Assembly (NCBI GenBank): GCA_958009055.1
Contig: OY253650.1
Coordinates: 1,054,001 to 1,118,000, forward strand
Length of the DNA: 64,000 bases
Reading direction: 5' to 3'
Origin: Choricystis sp. odSpoLacu1
Taxonomy: Eukaryota; Chlorophyta; Trebouxiophyceae
Under the pieces are notes generated by a model. The model had not been told where the DNA came from. It ran no database searches and was given only the letters and a program-made list of their open reading frames with translations. Below are positions 42,430 to 53,910 of the stretch, in pieces. A program made the position numbers and the translations under genes. Position 1 is the first letter of the stretch. The number at the start of each line of letters is the position of its first letter.

Positions 42430-43719
42430 TCACCTCAACGCCGCCAGCATCTCGCCCGCCAAGTCGGCCCTGCGAGACGGCGCCGGCGGCAGCGGCGCGT
42501 CCTCCTCGTCCTCCTCCTGCTCCGACTCGCTGCCTTCCCCACCACCCGCCGCCGCCGCCGCCGCCCTGGCAGCCGGCCCATACATCTTGCGCCAGCACTC
42601 ATCCGCCGCTTTCCCCGGGACGCAGGCGGCGACTCGGTCCCAGTAGGCGGGGTCGTCTGCATCCACGGTCACCAGCACAGCTGACTGCAGGGCGACGACT
42701 TGTTCCTCGCTCCACCCGTCATCCGGGGTGTCGTCGTCTGCCTCATCATCGACGGCCGGCGCGGGAGCCAGGCGGCGGGCGGGGCGGGGTGGGGGGGCGG
42801 GCGCAGCAGCTGCGGCGCGGCGCGTTGGCGTCGCGCGGCGCGCCACCCGCCGCCCCTCCCCACCCTCCCCACCCGCCTCCTCACGCGCCTTGCGCTGCAT
42901 GAACTTGACGGCGCGGGGGGGTGGGTCGGTGGGCAGGCCGAAGGCCGCCCGGTTGGCACAGTTCCACGTGGCAGACACTGTGCCGCACCTCCCCTTCTTG
43001 GCGCGGGCGCACGGCCCGCACCGGGGGCGGACACCCGTTGCTTCCGAGAACGTGGTGCCGGGGGGCAGGCCGGCCGCGCGGGCCGCCGCGCGCACGGCGG
43101 GCGTTGCGCGCGCGGCGGGGCGGTCCCAAAACTCGCCTGTGGTGTCGGGGGCGCCAGCGTCTGTGCCGCCACCACCACCACCACCACCATTGCCAGTGGG
43201 GGACGCGGACGCCGCGCCGCGGGCGGGGGGTGGGGAAGAACGGCGCGGCGCACGCGGCGCGGCGCCAGCACTCGCAGCGCGTCCGCCCGCCGCCACCCGC
43301 CCCGCGGCCGCCGCAGCCGCAGCCATGTTCACACCCGCCACTTCGCCATCATCCGTGGCCGACGGCGACGGCGCGCCCCGGTCACTGGCAGCCGCGCGTT
43401 TGGCGGCGGGCGGCGTCGGCCGCGGCGCGGCCGAGCGGGCGCGTTTGCCGCTGTCCACCCCGCTGGCGGCGGGAGCAGACGTGGTGGCGGTCGTCGTCAC
43501 CACGGCCACCCCGTCCGAGGGCAGGGCGGTGGCGGCGAGGGCGGCAAACGCGGCGCGCACGCGCGCGCCGGCGTTTGTTGCTGCGAGTGTGGTCGCCAGC
43601 GGCGGCGGCGGCGGTGGGCAGCGGTCACCAGGAGGCTCAGCCGCGCCTCGGTCAAAGATGGAGCCGTCGCGCAGGGGGTCGGCCCGGCGGGGGGCGGGGA
43701 CGGGGGGGGGAGGCAGCAT
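42430..43719 (-). CDS. SANT/Myb-domain protein with a four-cysteine cluster
   Basis: Intronless 429-aa basic protein, probably nuclear. The N-terminal half is Ala/Pro-rich with Lys-Arg patches. Residues 234-254 hold a compact cluster C-x2-C-x7-C-x8-C (RCGPCARAKKGRC, then TWNC), a likely zinc site that I do not recognise. A SANT/Myb-like domain is at about 336-380 (WSEEQVVAL, YWDRVAACVPGKAADECWRKM), similar to those in chromatin factors such as MIS18BP1/KNL2. An acidic Ser/Glu/Asp tract follows. The combination suggests chromatin binding; the exact role is unknown. It is divergent from SCP2. Confidence 0.7.
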   Translation of the reverse strand: MLPPPPVPAPRRADPLRDGSIFDRGAAEPPGDRCPPPPPPLATTLAATNAGARVRAAFAALAATALPSDGVAVVTTTATTSAPAASGVDSGKRARSAAPRPTPPAAKRAAASDRGAPSPSATDDGEVAGVNMAAAAAAAGRVAAGGRAASAGAAPRAPRRSSPPPARGAASASPTGNGGGGGGGGTDAGAPDTTGEFWDRPAARATPAVRAAARAAGLPPGTTFSEATGVRPRCGPCARAKKGRCGTVSATWNCANRAAFGLPTDPPPRAVKFMQRKAREEAGGEGGEGRRVARRATPTRRAAAAAPAPPPRPARRLAPAPAVDDEADDDTPDDGWSEEQVVALQSAVLVTVDADDPAYWDRVAACVPGKAADECWRKMYGPAARAAAAAAGGGEGSESEQEEDEEDAPLPPAPSRRADLAGEMLAALR

Positions 43720-43982
43720 CGGAAAGTGTTCGCGCGATGCGCACACACACACGACTGTGTGGAGAGGAGGGCTCGGCCCCGCGCCCGGTGCCGAGTTCTC
43801 GCCGAGACGCGGGACGCGAGTGGTGTGTGGTGTGGGCGCGCGCGGAAAGAGAGAAAAGAGTGTGTGTCGAAACACGATTTTCGACACAAACGCAATCGAA
43901 AACACACGCACCTTCACGCCCGCCGCCACTGCGCCCCGCACCCTGCCCCGACGCCCCGCCTTGCACACGCGCACACACAAAC
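43720..43982. promoter_or_regulatory. Shared divergent promoter region, SANT gene and SCP2
   Basis: 263 bases between head-to-head starts. No motif is assigned. Confidence 0.45.
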
Positions 43983-44794
43983 ATGCCCGTCGCCGAGTCT
44001 CTTTTCAAACAACTCAACGAAGCGCTCGCGGGCGGCGACAGCGACAACATTGTGAAAGGCTTGAAGGTGCGTGTTGGGGGGGACAGGGGAGCCCCCATCC
44101 TCCTCACAGCCCATAGAGTGCAACTAGGCGACAAGCGGGGTGGGGAGAGAGAGGGGGAAAAAGGACGGACCAGGGGGCCTGGACGCGGCCGCGACACGTT
44201 TTTCGCGGGCCCGCATCGCGGCGGCCGTTTTTGGAGGCCGGTTTGTGGCTTTCCAGACGGCCAGCGACCGTGTCGCCTCGCTGACGGCACGACGCAGGCC
44301 AGCCGGCATGTCGTGCCGGGCGTATGGGCGGGGAGCGTGGCGCCAGGGCGCGGCGGAAGGCGACCATTGGAAAGCGAGGGCGACGTCTCCAGAGGGTTCC
44401 CTCTTGCGCGACCCACCACCACCACCACCACCCACTCAGGACATCGTCGTCTTCGACATCGACGGCACCAAGTGGACGCTGGACCTGCGCCCCGGCGAGA
44501 CCAAGAAGGTGAGAGAGTGGATGGTGGGGGTGGGGGAGCGAGTGTTTTTCGCTCGACCCAAAACCAACCCTTCTTCCGCCTCCACACACCTCCCAGGTCA
44601 CCAAGGGCGACCCCCCCGCCAAAGCCGCCGTCACCCTCACCGTGGCGGACGCCGACTTTGCCAAGCTGGTGGCGGGGAAGGCGTCCCCCCAACAACTGTT
44701 CATGACACGCAAGCTCAAGATTGGGGGGTCGATGGCCATGGCCTTGAAGTTGACGCCTATTTTGCAGGCCGCGGGGCCGCGGGCCAAGCTGTGA
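43983..44794 (+). CDS. SCP2: Peroxisomal SCP2-domain sterol/lipid carrier
   Basis: Small lipid-transfer protein. Exons 43983-44066, 44440-44508 and 44597-44794 join in phase 0 to 116 aa. The whole protein is one SCP2 domain: FKQLNEAL, VFDIDGTKWTLDLRPG, AAVTLTVADADFAKLVAGKAS, FMTRKLKIGGSMAMALKL. It ends Ala-Lys-Leu, a PTS1 signal, so import into peroxisomes is expected. The first intron (373 bases) is large for so small a gene. It shares the peroxisomal destination with DEG15 elsewhere in the window, though SCP2 itself is not a PTS2 substrate. Confidence 0.94.
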
Positions 44795-45422
44795 TTGGGG
44801 TGGAGAGAGTGTGGTGTGGTGGTGGTGTGCGTGTGTGTTTCTCTTCGGGGCGGCGGGTCGCCCACGCGTAACCGTGGTGCCCCCAGCGCACACACGCGTG
44901 GGAGCTGGTCCTTGTTTTCTTTCTTGTTGCGCGGTGGATTAGATCATCGCGCCTTCCCTCTCTCTGTAAGCACGCACGCGCGAGGCGCGGTTTTGGCTGG
45001 GAAAAAGTGCGCGAAAAGGGAAAAAGTGTTTTGGCGTCCACACTTTTTTTCTGCGTAATCCAAAACTCTCGCGCCAGCCCCTCCCCACGGCCTGCCGCAC
45101 TCGCTTCACCCCCCCTAGCGACGCGTCAGGATGAATATGATGGCAGACGGGTGCGTGGAGGGGAGGCGTGGCCGATGAGCCGCCCGACCGGGGCGTGAAC
45201 TGGTTGCCGCAATTCGCTTTACAAGAAACTGGCAACCGCCGCACAGGCCTTGTTTCCCTCCTGCGCGCCATTTAGCCGCCCCCGGCGTGCACGCAACATT
45301 CTCTTCTACACGCTAGGAGGGGTGGTGGGTCGCGCTGCGAGGAGGTGGCGTCGGGTCGTGCCCCGCGAGCTTTGCTGACACCCTCCCCCCCAATAATCCG
45401 ACTCTCCAGCCTCTTCGCGTCA
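44795..45422. other. Intergenic region SCP2 to PP2C
   Basis: 628 bases on the same-strand boundary. It contains no gene, tRNA or repeat that I can recognise. Probably 3' UTR, promoter and 5' UTR. Confidence 0.5.
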
Positions 45423-47008
45423 ATGGCGGCATTTGAGCTCACGTCGACGACCGCAGGTGCGTGGTGGACCATATAGCTTCAGCTGGGGGGAGGAACGAGG
45501 GGGCGGCGCGCGAGGGGGGGAGGCGGGGAACTGGGCCGGGCTGGTTCGCGGGCGGCTTCGCCCGTGCCGGCGATGCCAGAAGCGCCTCCGAAAAAACGCG
45601 CGCGCGCGCGCGCAGGGCAGGGGGGGAGACCAACGGTCGCCCGACAAAAAAGGGCGAGGAGACAAACACACACACACACAAACCCACACAGGCCGCTCCG
45701 CCTCCTCCCTCACCACGCCCGCCGCCCCCGACCGCGCGTTCACGGTGACGCTTGCGCCGCCGCCCGCCGCCGCCCCAAAAAAAGGCGTGCCGCCCCCGGC
45801 CCCCACCGCCAAGCAGGCGCGCACCGTGCGCATCCGGTATGCTGCGGCGTCGCTGGCAGGCGCGGATCCCGCCCCCGCGGGCGTGCCCCGGTCGGCTCCA
45901 GGTCCCACCAAACCGAACCAGGACGCCTGGCTCACCGCCGAGGGCGGCGGTGGCGACGCCCTCCTCCTCGCCGTCTTTGACGGGCACGGCGTGCACGGCG
46001 GCCGCGTCAGTTCCCTGCTGGCGGGGCGGTTGGCGCCCCTCGCGGCGGCCGCAGGGCTCGGCCGCGCCGACGCGGGCGCGACCGCGGGCGGCGTCGCCAA
46101 GCCGCCGCCTCCGACTGCGTGGCCCCCCCGTCGCCGGGCGGCGGCCGGGGGACGGCTCCCCCAGGCCCGCGTCCGCGCCGCCACCGCCGCTGGCGTGTGC
46201 GGATGCCACTGCCCTCGATGCCGCCCTCGCGCGCGCGCACGCCGCCGTCGCCTCCGCTGTCGACATCGACGCCACCCTCTCCGGCTCCACCGCCGTCGCG
46301 GTCGCCATCTCGCCGCGCGGCCTGGCCCTGGCTCACGTGGGCGACTCGCGCGCGCTGCTGGGGGAGGTGTTTGAGTGCGCGGGTGGTGGCAGTGGTGACG
46401 ACGACTCGTCCTCCTCCGACACCGTCCCCGCCCTCACCTCCCGCGCCTCCGGCTCCTCCGCCGGCCCCTCCTCCGGCGCCACCGATGGCGGGGGCGGCGT
46501 GGGCGACGGCGCTGAATCGGCCGCCCCCTGTGGCGCGGCGTTGGCGGTCACCCCCCCTGACCGCGGACCACACCCCCCTCCGCCCCGACGAAGCCGCCCG
46601 CGTCCTCGCCTCCCGCGGCCGCATCGGGGCCTACTCCCACAACGGGGTCCCCGTCGGCCCTCTGCGCGTGTGGCTGCCGACGGTCGATGCCCCGGGGCTG
46701 TGCATGACGCGCGCCATTGGCGACACCGCGGCCGCGGGCGCGGGCGTCGTGGCGCGCGCGGAGACGGGGCACGCCCCCATCACACCCGCCACACGCTACA
46801 TCGTGCTCGTCAGTGATGGCGTGACCGAGTTTGCGACGGATGGCGACATCATGGCGGCAGTGCACGCGGTGGCGTGCGCGGGGGGCGGCCCCGCCGACGC
46901 GGCGGCCGCCCTGGTCGCGCGCGCGCGCGGCGCCAGTGGATCGCAGAGGAGGCGGGGGCCAGTGACGACTGCACCGCCATCGTGGCGTCTGTGGAGCCGG
47001 CGCCTTGA
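45423..47008 (+). CDS. PP2C-family protein phosphatase (three frame breaks)
   Basis: Metal-dependent Ser/Thr phosphatase. Exon 1 (45423-45456) encodes MAAFELTSTTA and splices in phase 1 to exon 2 (45692-47008). Conserved PP2C motifs are in order: FDGHGVHGG, GSTAVAVAI, AHVGDSRALLG, LTADHTPLRPDEAARV, CMTRAIGDTAA, YIVLVSDGVTEF and DDCTAIVAS, including all metal-binding Asp residues. Frame changes near the C7 run at 46124-46130, the C6 run at about 46550-46555 and the (GC)n stretch near 46918-46935, with motifs continuing in the new frame each time. About 449 aa. The subfamily cannot be assigned. Confidence 0.88.
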
Positions 47009-47799
47009 TGTTGCGTGGGGATGTGGTTGTTGAACCAAAGCCACCCCCTCGACCTTTTTTGACCCCTTTTTTTGTTTTCCACCCCACCCCACCCTCATCA
47101 CTCCACGTACTTAACCACGATTCCACACCTAAGCAGCACTGCGACTTTTTTGTGTTTTCCATACTCATTTTCCATTCCACCATTCCCCTCGGTCCCCCCC
47201 CCCCGCCTTTATTTTTCGCCGTCGCCTGTCTTTTTGAACACCCCCCAAGAAAGTCCCCCACCCCCACCCTCGTCAAACATTTGTGTATGCGTGTGTGTGT
47301 GTGTTTTTTTGGAGCCCGGCCCCGCTGCGTGTCGATGCGCGGGCGTGCGAGCAGTGTCTTTGCTTTTCAAACAAGCAAAAAAAAAAAAAAAAACGTCGAT
47401 GTTTTTCCCCTCTGTTTTTCTTCATCCTTTTTTCCCTTGACACCACACTTCCATTTTGTCCTTCTTTTTCCCATCATGCCGCCCCTTCATATTGGCACAC
47501 ACCCATCTCCCGACATTTTCATGTAACAAACCGCGCCCCCCTTACTGCGCGTGCGTTCAGCCCCTTTTTTCCCTCCCCTCCTTTTGTGTTCCCCCCCCCC
47601 CAAACACACACCCTTTTGTTGACACGAGCGAAACCCCCCCTTAACCACGCCCACCCTTTTTGACGCCGTGCTGAGTCGAAAGAGAGAGACCTTTGGCCCC
47701 CCACCCCACACCATCGAGAGTCGAGACCCCACTTGTGAGATCAAAACCGAGACCCAACGTTACAAAAGTTCACACTCACACACACACACACACACTGCT
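47009..47799. other. Tail-to-tail spacer, AT-richer, with an A17 tract
   Basis: 791 bases between convergent PP2C and SET genes, with long T and C runs. An A17 run (47377-47393) follows a 7-bp stem with a 7-base loop (47359-47379). Open frames here are pyrimidine-run artefacts. No gene is recognised. Confidence 0.5.
47377..47393. repeat. A17 homopolymer
   Basis: Seventeen A, unusual in this GC-rich sequence, overlapping the right arm of a short hairpin. Could be a T-run terminator on the minus strand or a mononucleotide repeat. Confidence 0.7.
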
Positions 47800-50716
47800 T
47801 CACTCCTCACTCCGAGGCCGCACCGCCAGCGCCCGCGCCGCAGCAACCGCCACCGCCGCCACGCCGCGGCGGTAGGCGCGGCAGCCCTCAATGATGACAC
47901 TATCACCCCCACCACCACCCTCCTCCTCCTCTCCCCACGCATCGGCCGACGCCAGCAGCGCGTCCCGCAACTCAGCCACCCCCGCCCGGCCGCCGGGAGA
48001 GGCCGCCACCGCGGCCGCGGCCGCGGCAGTGAGCGCGTCGGCGTCGGCCGCTGCGGCCGCCGCGGCTTCCCGCCCAGCGCCCCCGGCGGCAACTGCGGCT
48101 GCCGCTGCATCATTAGCAGCTTTGCGAGCAGCGTTGGCGCGCTTTGCGTTGGCGGCTTTCAGGTCGGCTCGGGGCGCCGCGGCCACGGCTGCCGCGACAC
48201 CGGCGCGCGCAGTGGCAGCACCCCACGTCGTCACCCAGTGAGGGCCGTCCAGGCAGGCCGCTTTCAGCAGGGACGCCGCGGTGCCCGTCTGGGCGGCGGC
48301 GGAAGGGTCGACAGCCACCGTGTGGCGTAACAGAGTGCCCCCCCCGAGCCCGCGAGGGAGGGTGGCGGTCGCAACGGCCAGCGCGGCCACCCCCTCTGGC
48401 CCAGCCTCCGCCATGACACTGCCCGCATCCTCCCCCAGCATGGCCAGGGCGGGGGTGAGGACGGTGCCGGGGGGCAGGTTGGCGGCTGCTGTGAGAGCTG
48501 CGGAGCCGTCGGGGCGCCACGAAATGTCAACTGCGACGCCACGCACGCACGGCGGCACGGCGGACGTCAGCCTCGCAAACGCAACGTTACCAGGGCTCGG
48601 CCCATCCAAGGCGCCCCTGTCGACGACGGCGGCCGCCCACGCGCGGGCGCGGGCGGTGGGGACGTTGCCGCCAGCAGCCGCGACTGCGTCGGCCGCTGCG
48701 GCCGCAGCCTCGTCACCCGCAGGCGTGTCCTGCAGGGCGGCCGCGACGGCGGGGCCCACGCCTGTTGTCGTCAACAGCAGGCGGGCGGCGGGCGGGGGCG
48801 CGACCGTGGTGGCCAGGTGGCGAACGATCGAGGCGGAGGCGGAGGCATCAACCTCTGCACCCTCCTCCACCTCCTCAAACACGCCCGCCGCTGCAGCAGC
48901 CGCCAGCACCGCGTCCTCCACGCCGTCTGCATCATCGGCGGGCACCACCCACACGTCGGTGGGAGGGATGACGGCGAGGACCTCCCCCGCGCGCGCGCCG
49001 CGCGGTCCAACGCACGCACCCCACTCCCACGCGCGCCACGGCTGCGTGGCTGCGCAGCGCGCGCCGGCGCAGGGGGAGGAGGGCACTCCGATCTCGATCA
49101 GGAGGGGGGCGTCGTCAGCAGGAGCCTCAGTCGCAGGCGCCAACCCCGTTTCACACACCGCCTGCGACAACGCTGCCACGACGGCGGACGCTGCCCCCGC
49201 CAACGCTTCCTGGGCGCCCAGGGCCAGCCTCTTTTGGTTGGCTCGATAGGTTAAAGCCATGGCCGTGTGCCGGTGCACGCCATCGACCGCTGCCGCTGCT
49301 TCATCGTCGGAGGGGGGGCCGCCTGCCAGCGCCGCCGCGCGGCCACGCAGCGCGCGCCTCAGGGCCGCCGCCGCAGCCAGAGCGGTCGAGGGGGGCATGG
49401 GCAGGCCCCAGTCGGTGCCAGGAGGTGGTGCCGGCTCGCCAGGCGGTGGCCGAGGCAGGGAGGTGACGGTGGGGGGGGCGTCAGGGCGGTCGCCGGCGCG
49501 GACGCCAACGCCACTCTCGCCGCCACCCGCCTCCTCCACACACTCCAGCTCGCACGCTGCACTGCCCTCCACTAGTGCCAGAGCCACAGCCGCCTGCGCG
49601 GTCCTCGGCAACGGCGTGGCGGTCGTGCAGTAGGCGTCGGCGGCGGAGGGGCCCAGGGCGCGGCGTGCGCGGCGCGCCGCGCGGCGGGCGGCCGAGCCGC
49701 TGCCGCCAAGTGCGATAGAAAAATGAAAGAAGTTGGACGGGTTGGATTCCAACGCAAACCCGTAGCCCGCGATCAACTCTTCATCCGACTTGCGGTGCGA
49801 GTAGTTGGAGAGGAGCGGGGCGGCGGGGGCGACGGGGGTCAGAGTTCTGTAGGTGAGACGAGTCGTGTCATCACCACCACCACCACCACCACCCTCCACG
49901 CTCCACGCCATGCCCGCCACAGGACTGTGGTCCATCATGTCGGCCACCGGCACCAGGGCCGCCGCCGCGGCCGCGTGGGCGGGGGTGTCCTCGTCAGCGC
50001 GGGTTGGCAGGTTGAACGCGCGCGACCACACGGTGGACCGCGCCCACCTCGCCCCCTCCTCCGACACGCACCACCCGCCGTTGAAGGTGGCCAGAGGGCC
50101 GCCGTCGGGGACGCCAGCCTCTGTCGCCGCCGCTGCGACGCGGGCTGCAACGCGGGCGAGCCTTCCAACCGCCGCGCGCGCGGCGGCCGCGGACGCGCCC
50201 AGCCGGGATCCAGCCAGCAAAGCCACATCCGCCTCACTCCACCAGGTGGGGTCGTCATAGGCGGCCGGCAGGGCGCCGATGTAGGGGGCGCGGATGGACG
50301 CAGCCCCGCGCGCCCGCTCCACCAACAGCGCCACGCACACCGCGTCCCGCCCGTCGAGTGGGCCGTCGGGGTCGTCCCCCGCTGCCAGGGACGTGCTGAC
50401 GGTGCGCCAGGCAGGACCATACTGCGGATCAGAGGGCAGTGTGTCCCGCGTGACCATCGCGGGTCGCGGCACGCTCAGAAACGGCGTGCCGGCGGGGAGG
50501 GGGCCGCCAGCGGGGTCGACGGTCAGGGTGCGGCCACGAAAGGCGAGGCGGGGGTCGAGTGTGGCGCCCTGAGTGTGTGTGGAGGAGAGGCGAGGGGTGG
50601 GGAGGGGGCACAGGTGGCGGCCTGGGACACGAATGGGGGTGTCTGTTCTGCCCCCCCTGTCGCACCTGGGCCCTCGCCCACTCCAACAGAGCATCCACGG
50701 CAGCGTCGCCGCTCAT
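47800..50716 (-). CDS. SET-domain lysine methyltransferase of the SETD3/Rubisco LSMT group
   Basis: Exons 50716-50666 and 50568-47800 give 939 aa. The N-terminal 360 residues carry the split SET domain: TVWSRAFNLP, LVPVADMMDHSP (the N-H-like substrate and SAM region) and SNYSHRKSDEELIAGYGFALESNPSNFF, followed by a Rubisco-LSMT-substrate-binding-like helical part (GSAACELECVEEAGG). The second half, from about residue 520, is Ala-rich and includes ARAGEVLAVIPPTDVW, which looks like the start of a second SET-like unit, but the catalytic motifs are not evident. Length is about twice the family norm (450-550). Substrate is unknown. Confidence 0.8.
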
Positions 50717-50881
50717 AGTACAGACATGTGGGTGAGGAGGGGGGAAAACTGTGGGAGGAAAGAGAAGTTTGTGCGGCTGGTTTTCGCTCTTTCCTCCACT
50801 CGGTTTCACTGCCTCTCACTCCCACCCACACCCCCGAAGAAAGAAAAAAGACGGATCAGATCACCACACACGCTCGCTTCT

Positions 50882-53601
50882 TCACGCCTTGTCCTCAGCC
50901 ACCGCCTGCGCCGGGTACTGCGACGCGACATCACTCCACGACCGCACACCGTCGACCAGCGCGCGCGCAACAGCCGGCACGTCGGCCGCCGGCAACCGCA
51001 CCTGGGCCATGCTGTCCCGCTCCCGCATCGTCACCGTGCCATCCTCCAGCGTCGTCCCATCCACCGTCACCCCAAACGGCACCCCGATCTCGTCGGTGCG
51101 GGCGTACCGCTTGCCAATGGTGACGCCAGTCGTGTCGAGCAGCGTGGCCAACCCGGCTCGCCGCAGGGCCGCCTCCACGTCGCGCGCGGCGGCATCCATC
51201 TCGGCCCGGTTGAGCAGGGGGAAGATGGTGACTTTGACGGGGGCGACGGCGGGGGCGAACCGGAATACGGTGCGCGCGCCGTCGCCGCCGCGCGTGTAAA
51301 ACGTGTGCTCAAACATGCAGTAAATGATGCGCCCCAACCCAAACGAGGGCTCGATCACGGACGGCACGATGTTGCGCCCGGTCAGCTTTTTTGTTTGGCG
51401 CCCCACTTTGACGTGGGCGGGCGTGAGGGTGACGGTGGCGCCAGTGCACAGGGTGAGCGGGGCAGAGCCGGTGGCGAGCGCGGTCTGCAGCGCTTCCGCC
51501 CCCGCATCATCCAGCCCTGCCAACGCGTCCAGCACGGACGCCGCCTCCTTCTTGAACGCCATGCCCAACGCTTTGCGGTCGGGGACGGCGACGAGGGACT
51601 CCACGAGGCGGGTTTCATCGAACTTTTCAAACACAGACAAATCTTGTTTCGATTTGGCGGCGTGAGCCGTCAAGTCATAAGCCGACCTGTCGGCCAGCCC
51701 CACGCACTCGATCCAGCCGTACGAGCACTGGACTTCGGCGTCCCAGCAGTCTTCCGCGTAGTGCGCCATCTCGTGAGTCAAGTGTTGGCGGAAACGGAGT
51801 TTGGAGGGGTCCACCCCCACGCGCGTCAAAAACAGGTACGTCCGCCCGATGAAGTAGGCCAGCGTCTCGTTGGCGATGATGCCGGCGGCCACGGCGTCGC
51901 CCAGGGCCATGGGTTTGGCCAGCTTTTCGGCCCCCATCTGCAGCTCGCGCGAAAACAGGAGCGGCGTGGCGGCCGCCACACTGCCAAACTTGGGGTGCGA
52001 CTTGTCGTCCGGCCTGCAAAAGTGCTCGATTTCGGCCTGCGTGAACTCGCGCACCCGCAGGAGGCCAGCTTTGGGTGAAATTTCGTTGCGGTAGGATTGA
52101 CCGATCTGGGCGGCCGCGAAGGGGAGGCGCCCCCCGTTGTAGTAGAGCAGGTCCTTGAAGTTGACGAAGATGCCTTGCGCGGTTTCGGGGCGCAGGTAGC
52201 CGACCTGTGTGAAGGTGGGTTGGGGCGGGGGGGGGAGGGGAAGGGTGGGTTGGCGGGAGTGTGTGTGTGTGTGTGTTTCTCTCTCTCCCTGCCGACACAC
52301 ACACCCTCCTCTCACCTGGTCCCCCCTCGGCCCAATGGACGTCTTGAACATGAGGTTGAACGCGTACGGCCGGGACAGCGGGTTGCCCGTCTCCGGCGCT
52401 TTCACGCCGTACCGTTCCAAAGCATCACCCAACCCGTCCGCCGTCAACTCCTCGACTGTGGCCAGCAGCTGGCGCGCCTCCTCGCGCAGGTGGCCGTCCA
52501 GGGGTTTGACGGTGTCTGCCAGGGCGGCTTCCAGGGCGGCTTCCAGCAGGTGGTCCGCCCTGTGGCAGTCGCCTGTGACGCTGTCGGCCACCATCAGGTC
52601 GGTGAACCTGTCCACGTGGCCCGACGCTTTGAGCACGATCTCGGGCGTCACAGCGGGGCACTCGAGCTCGAGCATCCCCTCCTCCAACACAAAGTGTTGG
52701 CGCCACAGTGCCGTGATGTTTTGTTTGACGGCGCACCCGGGGGGGCCGTAGTCGTACAGCCCCGCGACAGCGCCATAGATCTTGAAGGAGGGCATGTAGA
52801 AGAGGCGGCGTTCGAGGGCGTTCGCCTGGGTGTGAGGGTGGGGGGTGGAGTGTGTTGGCGTGTCGTTTTCTTTTGTTTCCCAAACGCGCCCACACTCCTC
52901 ACACACACACACGAACGCGCGCGCGCGCGCGCGCGCACGCACGCACGCACCACCGACTGGCGGAAAGCTTCCTTGTCCGCCGCGGAGCCGCCGGTGGCGG
53001 CTTGCAGGGCCTGGAGGGGTGGAGTGGGTGGGTGGGTGTGAGCCTCCTCTTACGCTCTCTCTGTGTTTCCACCCCCCCACACACACAAAACAACTCACCT
53101 TGACCTTGGCCTCGCGGTCCAGCTTGAGGTCGGCCAGTTTTTTGACGGCGGCGTCGACGTCGTCCTGGTGAGGGTGGGTGGACGAACAAAAAAGTGAGGA
53201 ACGAGGAAAAGAAAAAACGGACGGCTGCCCCGCCTCTCCCTGCTGCCACGCGGTGGCCAAGAGCCCTACAAGCAGCTAGCCACGCGCGAGGCAGCGCGCG
53301 AGGCGCGGGAGAGTCGCCACACACAAAAAGGCAGCCCCGATCAAGATTGGCCGCCGCGGCCCCCCCGCGGCCGTGTGTGTGCTACGCCCCCCTCGCCGCC
53401 CTCGCCCATATGCAGCAAGACGTGTACGCTTGCAGCCTACACACACAGTCCACACACACGCCGCACACGCACCTTGGACGCCGACCCTTCTTTCGCCGCT
53501 GCTTTGAGCGAGCGCACGGCGTCGCCCTGCTGCGTCACGGCAGCGTCGGCGGCCGCCAGGGCGGCTTCCAGGGCGGCGGCGTCGACTTGGGGGGCCGACA
53601 T
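50882..53601 (-). CDS. GARS: Glycyl-tRNA synthetase, cytosolic type with WHEP domain
   Basis: Class II aminoacyl-tRNA synthetase charging tRNA-Gly. Exons are 53601-53473, 53164-53099, 53010-52951, 52825-52313 and 52204-50882; all junctions are in phase 0, giving 696 aa. Residues about 6-80 form a WHEP helical domain (AVTQQGDAVRSLKAAAKEG, VKKLADLKLDREAKVKAL). Core motifs include IYGAVAGLYDYGPPGCAVK, SGHVDRFTDLMV, RPETAQGIFVNFK (motif 2 region), EFTQAEIEHF and EPSFGLGRIIY (motif 3), and the anticodon-binding domain ends YPAQAVAEDKA. There is no targeting peptide, so a cytosolic enzyme is likely. The frame is intact. Confidence 0.96.
52916..52936. repeat. (CG)n microsatellite in GlyRS intron
   Basis: About ten CG units within the intron between exons 3 and 4. 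Confidence 0.8.
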
Positions 53602-53910
53602 CGGGGTGAGGGGAGAGGGCTGGAGTCGCGCACAAGGCAAAAAACAAGAGATTGGGGGACCAAAAAGAGTGGGCATCCCGACCGCGTCCGCACCCTCCCA
53701 CATTCCTTCTCCGTTTCCCGGACCCCGCTGCACGCGCCCTCCCACGCACGCCCACCACACTGACGCGCCTGGCCCTTTTGCACCCCCGGCGCCGAGTGTG
53801 GGACAGGGCGGACGCGGCTGGTGTGCGCGTGCTGAAGAATCAGGGCTAGCCGAGTTCGGAGGTGCTGTCGCCGCGTCGGTGTCGTCATTCTCCACCCGAT
53901 TTCTCCCGCC
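53602..53910. promoter_or_regulatory. Shared divergent promoter region, GlyRS and 53911 gene
   Basis: 309 bases between head-to-head starts. No motif is assigned. Confidence 0.4.

Noticed and set aside
47359..47393. Hairpin followed by A17 as a possible terminator or retroposed RNA end
   Set aside because: The stem is only 7 bp and no upstream RNA gene or target-site duplication is visible. Kept only as a repeat.
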